Part shown: in pieces, positions 42,053 to 48,772 of the stretch
Layout of the letters: the number at the start of each line of letters is the position of its first letter
Numbering within the stretch: the stretch's first letter is position 1
Origin: Novosphingobium sp. CECT 9465
GTDB taxonomy: Bacteria > Pseudomonadota > Alphaproteobacteria > Sphingomonadales > Sphingomonadaceae
Direction of reading: 5' to 3'
Assembly (NCBI RefSeq): GCF_920987055.1
Contig: NZ_CAKLBX010000001.1
Location: 1,164,501-1,228,500 of the forward strand
Length of the DNA: 64,000 nucleotides
Made by a program: the position numbers and the translations under genes
The notes under the pieces: model-generated
Database searches by the model: none
What the model was told of the DNA's origin: nothing
What the model saw: the letters and a program-made list of their open reading frames with translations, nothing else

Positions 42053-42514
42053 ATGACCAAGCACCCTATCAGGATCATCGCCACCGCCCTTGCCATGATC
42101 GCAGCAACTGGCGGCACGCTGGCAGTTGCTGCTTCCGCCACCGATACGATTGCCGCGCGGCAGGCCAATTTCAAGAAAATGGGCGGGGCGATGAAAGTGA
42201 TCAAGGATGAACTGGCGGGTGGTGCCGACAAGGCCAGGATAACCGGCGCGGCCAGGATTCTTGCCGCCATGGCACGCGCGCAGATGCCGCTGTTTCCCAA
42301 TGGCACCGGGCCATCTGCCGGCAAGACCGACGCTTTGCCCGCGATCTGGAGCCAGCGCGCCACATTCGATGGCCATGCGAAGAAGCTGATTGCCGAGGCC
42401 GACAAACTGGTGGCTGTGGCTGGCAGTGGCAATGCGGCCGGAATTGGCGCGCAGTTCAAGGTTGTTGGCGGAACTTGCAGCGGCTGTCACAAGCAGTTCC
42501 GGGCCGATGACTGA
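42053..42514 (+). CDS. Cytochrome c-prime-like (class II) c-type cytochrome
   Basis: 153 residues with an N-terminal signal (to about residue 28). It forms a four-helix bundle with the heme site CSGCHKQFR close to the C-terminus (Cys142, Cys145, His146), the position typical of cytochromes c' and c556. The N-terminal helix RQANFKKMGGAMKVI carries the Met that marks c556-type six-coordinate members. Periplasmic electron carrier; the neighbouring cytochrome b561 could be its partner. RBS weak (ACAGGA). Confidence 0.9.
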   Translation: MTKHPIRIIATALAMIAATGGTLAVAASATDTIAARQANFKKMGGAMKVIKDELAGGADKARITGAARILAAMARAQMPLFPNGTGPSAGKTDALPAIWSQRATFDGHAKKLIAEADKLVAVAGSGNAAGIGAQFKVVGGTCSGCHKQFRADD

Positions 42515-42535
42515 TCGGCCAAGGTGGGAGGGAGT

Positions 42536-43219
42536 ATGGCGGTGAGGCAAAAAGTCCGGGTCTGGGATGTGCCGGTGCGGCTGTTCCACTGGTCGCTCGC
42601 CGGGCTTTTCGCGTTTTCATGGTGGAGCGGTGAAAACCACGAGATGGAGTGGCACCGCCAGTCGGGCCTGCTGATCCTTGCGCTCCTGCTGTTTCGCCTG
42701 TTCTGGGGTTTTGCCGGATCACGCACCGCGCGGTTTGCGCAGTTCATCAAGGGACCGGCCGCGGTAATTGCCTATACGCGCCAGACGGCGGGCGCCCATG
42801 CGAGCGACGGGCACAACCCGCTGGGCGGGTGGAGCGTGACGGCGCTTCTGGCGGTGCTGCTGACGCTGGTCATCGCGGGGCTGTTCTCGGTCGATGTCGA
42901 CGGACTGGAGTCCGGGCCGCTGGCAGGCTTCATCAGCTTCGATGCCGGACGCACTGCTGCCGAAATCCATGAGGTAGCGTTCAAGACGGCGCTGGCGCTG
43001 GTCGGCCTGCATCTATGCGCGATCGCCTATTACCAGTTCTTCGTCAGGCGCGATCTTGTCAGCCCGATGATCACCGGCAAGCGTACGCGGGATTTTGGCG
43101 ATGCGGTTGACGACGTTCGCTGGTCACCCCTGCGTGCTCTGATCGGTCTTGCAGTTGTCCTTGCGCTGGTATGGGCGGTATCGAAGGGTTTTCATTTTGC
43201 CAGCGCGGGCGAGGTGTAG
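42536..43219 (+). CDS. Cytochrome b561-type membrane protein
   Basis: 227 residues from ATG 42536, immediately preceded by GGGAGGGAG. Four membrane helices with the heme-ligand histidines of the family: VRLFHWSLAGLF, EMEWHRQSGLL, EIHEVAFKTALAL and GLHLCAIAYYQFF. These proteins pass electrons between quinol and a periplasmic cytochrome c, consistent with the cytochrome c' gene 22 bases upstream. Its end overlaps the convergent epimerase gene by 28 bases. Confidence 0.93.
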   Translation: MAVRQKVRVWDVPVRLFHWSLAGLFAFSWWSGENHEMEWHRQSGLLILALLLFRLFWGFAGSRTARFAQFIKGPAAVIAYTRQTAGAHASDGHNPLGGWSVTALLAVLLTLVIAGLFSVDVDGLESGPLAGFISFDAGRTAAEIHEVAFKTALALVGLHLCAIAYYQFFVRRDLVSPMITGKRTRDFGDAVDDVRWSPLRALIGLAVVLALVWAVSKGFHFASAGEV

Positions 43220-44142
43220 CCCGGATCGTGCGTGAACGGCAGGGGACGGCTTTCGCGCAGGGCGTCAAGCACTTGCGCAAAACCGGTCGCGCAACGAAAA
43301 CCGAGGCGGCGTTCAGCGTGTGACGCATCGTAAACGCGGCCGATACTGCTTGGCAGGCTCCACCCCTTCGCGGCGTAAAGGTCTGCTGCATCGGGAAAAT
43401 AGCGCACAATCACCGCAGCGGCGTCCGCCTTCAGTTCGCGCACCTCGCTGCGGTGGAACGGCGTGGCTGCCGATAGCACGAACAGATCGAAGCCGAGTTC
43501 TGGCGCGCGGTTCAGGGCGGCGACATGGGCGTCGGCGGCGTCTTCCACCGTCAGGCGGCGGTTCAGCAGTTCATTGGCCTTGAGATTTTCGCCCAAGGGC
43601 GCTGTGTGCGTATCGTCATCTTCCGGGAAGAAACGGCCTGTGCGCAGAACCACGCAGGGCAACCCGTGTTCATGGGCATAGATGCGGCAGAGACCTTCCG
43701 CGGCAAGTTTGGTCACGCCATAGATATTGCGCGGGGCAAGCGGGCCGGTCTGTTCATCCAGCCACACGGCGGCATCGCCTGCCTCATCGCGCACGGACTG
43801 GCTGATCATCAACGAGGTCGTGGACGTGAACACGAAACGGTCATGTCCGGCGGCTTTGGCTGCCTGTAGCAGGTTGAGTGTGCCGGTGACATTGACGTCG
43901 GTGAAGGCCTGTTCGGGGTAACGCACGATGTCTGGCTTATGCAGCGCGGCAGCGTGGATCACCGCGTCGATGCCTGACGCAAAGGCCTGTTGCACCACAT
44001 TCCGGTCTGCCACCGAGCCGACGATCTGCGTATCCGGGCCAGGCGCTATGTCGAGACCGATGACACTGTGGCCGGCCTCGCGCAGCCGCGTGGCGAGGGT
44101 TCGGCCAAGCCAGCCGGTCGATCCGGTCAGCAGAACGCGCAT
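43192..44142 (-). CDS. NAD(P)-dependent epimerase/dehydratase (extended SDR)
   Basis: 316 residues from ATG 44142 (MRVLLTGSTGWLGRTLATRL); a longer upstream frame overlaps the phosphoribosyltransferase gene and is rejected. Nucleotide motif GSTGWLGRT, active-site YGVTK with upstream Ser/Thr in TSTTSL, and a sugar-type substrate loop RTGRFFPEDDDTH. Probably acts on a nucleotide sugar or a related hydroxyl/ketone compound; substrate unknown. It is 17 bases downstream of the PRT gene on the same strand. Confidence 0.88.
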   Translation of the reverse strand: MRVLLTGSTGWLGRTLATRLREAGHSVIGLDIAPGPDTQIVGSVADRNVVQQAFASGIDAVIHAAALHKPDIVRYPEQAFTDVNVTGTLNLLQAAKAAGHDRFVFTSTTSLMISQSVRDEAGDAAVWLDEQTGPLAPRNIYGVTKLAAEGLCRIYAHEHGLPCVVLRTGRFFPEDDDTHTAPLGENLKANELLNRRLTVEDAADAHVAALNRAPELGFDLFVLSAATPFHRSEVRELKADAAAVIVRYFPDAADLYAAKGWSLPSSIGRVYDASHAERRLGFRCATGFAQVLDALRESRPLPFTHDPGYTSPALAK

Positions 44143-44159
44143 GGATGTCTCGTCCTGTT

Positions 44160-44690
44160 TCAGGCGAGCCGTTCGGGGACGGCCTGTGCTTCTTCGGCCA
44201 GCGTATCGGCAGTCATCACCGCTTCCCAGGGGAACACGAACCAGCGCTTGTCCTGTGCACGGTCGATCTCCTCGGCGGTGTAATCGACACGCGCCTGCGA
44301 ACGGCAATTGTCCATCAGCACCGCAAAACGCAGGTTTTGCGGGTTGCAGCCATTGTCGGCGAGCAGTTTGCGGATGTAGACGATGGTGCCGCCGCTGTCG
44401 TTGATGTCATCGACGAAGAGCAGGCGCGTACCGTCGGCCGATTTGCCTGCTACCTTGCCGAGCAGTTCATCGGCAAAGCCCGGCACTTTCGACGAATGAT
44501 CGATCGAGAGCATCGGCACTTGCAATTCGTGGCTGATATAGACCGCTGGCACAAGTCCGCCGCGACCGATGCCGATGATGAAATCGGGCTTCCAGCTATC
44601 TGCCGATAGTGTGCGCGAAAGGCCACGCACTTTGGCGAGGAAATCCTCGTAGGCGATGTAATTGAGCACCGGAGGGGCGGAATCGGTCAT
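44160..44690 (-). CDS. Purine phosphoribosyltransferase (Gpt/Hpt-like)
   Basis: 176 residues from ATG 44690. Type I PRTase: GIGRGGLVPAVYISHEL forms the PPi loop, and the PRPP-binding signature is LFVDDINDSGGTI. A C-terminal WFVFPWE aromatic motif caps the base, as in xanthine/hypoxanthine-guanine PRTs. It would salvage a free purine base with PRPP. This fits the neighbouring purine catabolic cluster, although it is on the opposite strand. Confidence 0.88.
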   Translation of the reverse strand: MTDSAPPVLNYIAYEDFLAKVRGLSRTLSADSWKPDFIIGIGRGGLVPAVYISHELQVPMLSIDHSSKVPGFADELLGKVAGKSADGTRLLFVDDINDSGGTIVYIRKLLADNGCNPQNLRFAVLMDNCRSQARVDYTAEEIDRAQDKRWFVFPWEAVMTADTLAEEAQAVPERLA

Positions 44691-44811
44691 GTCCGAAAAA
44701 TCCGTTGGCAAGTCTGAGAGATTCGCGGGGTATCGCCTCGCGCGGCGGTGGGCAATCGTGCTTCCCACGTCTTTTTGCGCCACTGCGGGCCGCAGTCAGT
44801 TTCGCGAAGGC

Positions 44812-45744
44812 CTATTGCACGACGGCGGTCGGGTCCGATGGATAGGCCAGCTGGCCGAACGCCGTCTGCATCTCTCCCAACACGATATCGGCGGCATAGG
44901 ATGGCGGGCGCGCGGCGGCAGTGCAAAGCGCCAGTGTCATCGGGCGCAGCACCGGATCGGAAATGCGGGTGAACGAAAGCAGGCCCGCCCTGACTTCGGT
45001 CATCACGTCAAGCGAGGTGAGAATGCCGATGCCCACACCCTGCAACACCAGCGAGGTGATCATCTGGAGATTGTTGCTCGTCGCCTTCTTGTCGAGCGTT
45101 GCGCGCGTGGTGCCTTCGAGAACGGCGATCTGCTGGTGTACCGCCAGCGCGGGCGAGGGCACGACGACGGGAGAGCCGATGCAGGCCGAAAAACGCGCCT
45201 CGCTCTGCTGACCGAAGGGGTGGCCCGCTGGCGTGATGAAGCCGAGATGCACGTCCACGAAAGCGCGTACGGTAATGTCACGATAGGATTCGGGATCGAA
45301 GAAAATGCCGAAATCGACTTCGTTGCTGGCGATCATCCGGCGGACCTGATCGTTTCCGGTCACCTTTACGTCGATAGTGATGCCGGGATAGCGGCTCTGG
45401 ATCGATTGGATCGCGGCAGGAATCGCGCCCTTGGTCAGGGCGTCTATCACCGCGATTTCCACATGGCCGCGCTTCAACCCGCGCAAGTCTTCGATCTGCG
45501 CACGCACCTCGCTGAGGCTCTTCTGCCAGCGCCCGCCTGCGGCCATCATGATCTCGCCTGCGGAGGTCAGGCGCAGCCCGGTGGGCAGCCGTTCGAACAG
45601 CGGCATGCCGATCTCGGCCTCGACATTGAGGATCTGCCGATCGATCGCGGAGGCGGAGACGTTAAGCTCGTCTGCCGCCTTGCGGATCGAGCCAAGGCGA
45701 CCGACGGCGAGGAAATATCGCAGAAAGCGGGAGAATGCAGGCAA
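44812..45744 (-). CDS. LysR-family regulator of the purine cluster (probable)
   Basis: About 310 residues. I place the start at TTG 45744 because AGGTAGGG lies 7 bases before it; another in-frame TTG is at 45768. N-terminal winged HTH (FLAVGRLGSIRKAADELNVSASAIDRQIL), then a LysR effector domain with GVGIGILTSLDVM. It is divergent from the adenosine deaminase gene, the usual layout for a LysR regulator and its target, so it likely controls the 45.8-64 kb genes in response to a purine intermediate. Confidence 0.85.
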   Translation of the reverse strand: MPAFSRFLRYFLAVGRLGSIRKAADELNVSASAIDRQILNVEAEIGMPLFERLPTGLRLTSAGEIMMAAGGRWQKSLSEVRAQIEDLRGLKRGHVEIAVIDALTKGAIPAAIQSIQSRYPGITIDVKVTGNDQVRRMIASNEVDFGIFFDPESYRDITVRAFVDVHLGFITPAGHPFGQQSEARFSACIGSPVVVPSPALAVHQQIAVLEGTTRATLDKKATSNNLQMITSLVLQGVGIGILTSLDVMTEVRAGLLSFTRISDPVLRPMTLALCTAAARPPSYAADIVLGEMQTAFGQLAYPSDPTAVVQ

Positions 45745-46572
45745 TTTGACCCTACCTAATTTTTGCAACGCTGCGTGGGATTCATTGCGTTTGTAGGGGA
45801 CACGTCAAGTCCCTACTCAATTGTCGTCGCATTTTTCGCGATGGAGGGCACACGCATGACGGGGGGTGGTTCGGCAAGTAGCTGGCGTGCGCGCATGCGC
45901 TCCATCCTTGTGGGTGCTGTCGCGATGCTGGCCCCGACTGCGGCGCTGGCAGAAGCCTTGCCATTTGATCCTGCGCGTGAAACTGCCGTGGCGGCCCTGT
46001 TCGACAAGGCCAGGGCAAGTCCGCCTGCGCTGCGCATTTTCCTGCGCGAAATGCCAAAGGGTGGCGATCTGCACAATCATCTTGGCGGCGCGATCTATGC
46101 CGAGGACTTTCTGGAATGGGCGGGGGCAAAGGGCTTTTGCGTTGACGCCAGCGGCTCCGGCGTAGTCCCGCCGCCATGCCCGTCCGACCGCGCGATCGAT
46201 CGCTTCGCTGTTGCGGACGAGTTTGGATATGACCGTCTGGTCAACACCATGTCCACGCGCGGTTGGCAGCGCGGGGTGGGTCGCAACGACACGACCGGGC
46301 ACAACCAGTTCTTCGCTTCGTTCAGCCGTTTCGGCCCGATTGCGAACGAGACCGCGAAAATGCTCGTTGCCGCACGACGGATCGCGGCGGGCGACAATCT
46401 TTCCTATCTGGAACTTGATCACAACACGGCGACGCTGGTTGCCTCGCTTCCCGCAGCGCCCTCAGGCCCGCTGGCCGAACCCGATCTGGCGCTGCGCTAT
46501 GCTGCCGAAGTCAAGGTGCTGGCACCCCTTGTATCTGGACGTTGTTGGTTGATTGCGATGTAATCGGCTGAT

Positions 46573-46602
46573 CGCCGGGGTGGGTGGCCACCCACCCCGG
46601 CG
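46573..46602. repeat. 30-bp perfect palindrome in the IS left end
   Basis: Two 15-base arms with no loop (CGCCGGGGTGGGTGG and its complement). In RNA it would form a strong hairpin at the 5' side of the putative bridge RNA; in DNA it may be a recombinase or transcription-control structure. Confidence 0.8.
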
Positions 46603-46726
46603 CTGCGGTGCTGTCGCCCGTCACCCCTCAGGCAGTAACCGTAAGGGAGCCTGGGACCAGCACCGCTTGTCACGCACGACCGAATAGTCGGCAGGTGTCT
46701 CAACCGTACGGACAAGGCAGGTTACC
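46603..46726 (+). ncRNA. Putative bridge RNA of the IS110 element
   Basis: The non-coding left end contains, in order, four short matches. CACCCCTC (46622-46629) is identical to the reconstructed target around its CT core. GGAG (46646-46649) is complementary to the target's CTCC. ATAGTCG (46684-46690) is identical to the element's right end before the CT. ACAAG (46712-46716) is complementary to CTTGT at the left end. This is the order target loop then donor loop known for IS621-type bridge RNAs. The two short matches are individually weak; the RNA ends are not determined. Confidence 0.5.
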
Positions 46727-47656
46727 GTGATCGAAACGATTTGTGGAGTGGATGTTAGCAAGGCCTGGCTTGATGGCTGGATCGAGGCCGGCGGCTATCG
46801 CCGGTTCGCCAATGATGAGGCGGGGATTGCTGCGTTGGTGGACTGGGCCGGTCGCCATGGCGCAGGGCTGGTGGTGATGGAATCCAGTGGCGGGCTCGAA
46901 CAGGACGCATTCCTGGCGCTGTGGCGCGCAGGCATGCCCTGTGCCCTGACCAATCCCAGAGCGGTACGGCATTTTGCCGAGGCGATGGGGCGGCTGGAGA
47001 AGACCGACCGTATCGATGCAGAGGTCATCGCCTGCTTTGCTGCGGCACGGCGGCTACGGCCAACGCCGCCACCTTGCGACGAACAACAAAGGCTTAGCGC
47101 GCTTTCTGCCCGGTTGCGGCAAGTGACAGGCGATATCACGGTGCAAAAGCAGCGCCTGCATTCCACCCGCGATCCGCTTGCCCTTGCCAGCCTGAAAGAG
47201 GCCATCGCCTTCTTCAATACCCAAGCCAAAGCGCTGGCCCGTGAAATCGCAGGCCTGATCGAACACGATCCCGTCTGGACCGCGCTTGATCGCACACTGC
47301 GCTCGGTCAAGGGCGTGGCAGATCGCACCGTTGCCACCCTGCTGGCCGAACTGCCCGAAATCGGAACCCTGTCGAACAAGGCCATCGCCAAACTTGCAGG
47401 CCTTGCGCCCATCGCGAACGACAGCGGCAAACGATCCGGTGCCCGATCTATCCGTGGTGGAAGAAGCTCTGTCCGCTCGATCCTCTTCCTCGTCGCCGAC
47501 ATCGTGCGAAAATTCGATCCGGCCATGGCAGAGTTCCGCCAACGCCTGCTCGACCAAGGTAAACCCAAAATGGTCGTCCGCATCGCCCTCGCCCGAAAAC
47601 TGCTCGTCCGACTCAACGCAAAAGCACGCGAAACAAGAGCTGAAATTGGTCAGTGA
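46727..47656 (+). CDS. IS110-family transposase (DEDD recombinase)
   Basis: 309 residues from GTG 46727. N-terminal RuvC-like DEDD domain: Asp9 (CGVDVSKAWLD), Glu52 (VVMESSGG), and Asp94/Asp97 (KTDRIDAEVIA). C-terminal transposase_20 domain: SVKGVADRTVATLLAELPEIG and LAPIANDSGKRSGARSIRGGR, with Ser233 in the SGK motif as the probable catalytic serine. All key residues are intact, so the element is potentially active. Such enzymes cut with a bridge RNA and leave no target duplication. Confidence 0.95.
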   Translation: MIETICGVDVSKAWLDGWIEAGGYRRFANDEAGIAALVDWAGRHGAGLVVMESSGGLEQDAFLALWRAGMPCALTNPRAVRHFAEAMGRLEKTDRIDAEVIACFAAARRLRPTPPPCDEQQRLSALSARLRQVTGDITVQKQRLHSTRDPLALASLKEAIAFFNTQAKALAREIAGLIEHDPVWTALDRTLRSVKGVADRTVATLLAELPEIGTLSNKAIAKLAGLAPIANDSGKRSGARSIRGGRSSVRSILFLVADIVRKFDPAMAEFRQRLLDQGKPKMVVRIALARKLLVRLNAKARETRAEIGQ

Positions 47657-48772
47657 CACTTGACCTGTCAGATAGTCGCTCCTGCCCAAGGCGCGCGCCG
47701 AACTTGATGCAGACGAGGCGGCGGCGGAAAAGGCCATGGCCTGCGGTACGCCCGGTGCAGAGGCAGGCTGCAAGGTGGCGGTGCATTACCTGTTCCAGGC
47801 GTTGCGCGCATTGCCGCCGGGACCGGTCTATCGCTCGCTGATCCTTGGCTTCATGATCGCCGATGCCGATCCGCGCTTTGTCGGCGTAAATATCGTCATG
47901 CCAGAGGACGCCTACCCCGCGCGGCGCGATTACAAACTGCACATGGCGATGATCCGCTTCCTCGCCGCAAAGTACCCGAACGTGAAACTTTCGCTCCACG
48001 CGGGCGAGGTTACGCTGGGTCTGGTCCCGCCGCAGGATTTGCGCGACCACATTGCCCAGGCGGTGGCGGTAGGGGCAAGGCGCATCGGCCACGGCACCGG
48101 CATCGCCTTTGAGGACAAGGCCGAGGACACGCTGGCCCGCATGGCGCGTGATGGCGTGGCCGTGGAAATCAACTTGTCCAGCAACGACGTGATCCTTGGC
48201 GTGAAGGGCGAGGATCATCCGCTGAACCTCTACCGCGCGCATGGTGTTCCGGTGGTGCTTTCGACGGACGATCAAGGCGTATTGCGATCGGACATGACCA
48301 ATGAATATGTCCGCGCCGCGCGCGAACAGGGCCTTGGCTATGCCGATCTCAAGAAAATCGCGCGGGCAGGGTTGCACTATTCCTTTCTGCCGGGCGCTTC
48401 GCTGTGGAGCGATCCGGGGCTGCCAGTGCCGATAGCCATGTGCGCCGATCTTGAGGCGCCGGGTTGCGTCAAGTTCCTGTCGGAAAACGGCAAAGCCCGG
48501 CTGCAGGTGGAGCTGGAGCTGCGCTTTGCCGCGTTCGAGCAAGCGCGCTTGGCACGGGCGGGGACGCCATGATGACAAGGCTTCTGTCCGGCAATGGAGC
48601 AGGACCACATGCAATAACAGTCAAGGTGCGCGACTTGCGTATCGCCGCCGGAGCAGCGGCGTGATCGAAGGTACGACGGCACGGTAAAACCAGGGAGAGG
48701 CGCGGTTCAACCAAGCGCATCCGGCCTTCGCGAGAAGGTGGAGCGAACAAGCGTCCAAGGGGGGTTACGTCA

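Larger units (their letters stand above)
46530..47680 (+). mobile_element. IS110-family insertion sequence (approx. 1.15 kb)
   Basis: The bounds are inferred from the broken deaminase frame. A left CT at 46528-46529 and a right CT at 47679-47680 flank 1151 bases whose removal restores the frame. No terminal inverted repeats or target duplication are expected for this family. The layout is a 197-base non-coding left end, the transposase, and a 24-base right end. That is the IS110-group arrangement, in which the left end encodes the bridge RNA. A TC/TC junction (46534/47676) would also restore the frame and cannot be excluded. Confidence 0.85.
45856..48572 (+). pseudogene. Exported adenosine deaminase interrupted by an IS110 element
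   Basis: The start is ATG 45856 with GGAGGG 7 bases upstream; the signal peptide ends near TAALAEA. The first half has the zinc motif DLHNHLGGAIYAEDF. The IS begins within or just after codons for VLAPL, near 46528. The second half resumes at about 47681 with LPKARAELDADEAAAE and contains SLHAGEVTLGL, RIGHGTGIAFE and STDDQGV, the remaining catalytic residues of ADA. Joining the halves at two CT dinucleotides gives VLAPLLPKARAEL with no stop, so the insertion seems to be the only lesion. It would have turned adenosine into inosine in the periplasm. Currently it is presumably inactive. Confidence 0.92.

Noticed and set aside
46532..47674. IS ends defined by the inverted hexamers TATCTG / CAGATA
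   Set aside because: IS110-group elements do not use terminal inverted repeats, and excision at these points (1143 bases) does not restore the deaminase frame, whereas the CT/CT choice does.
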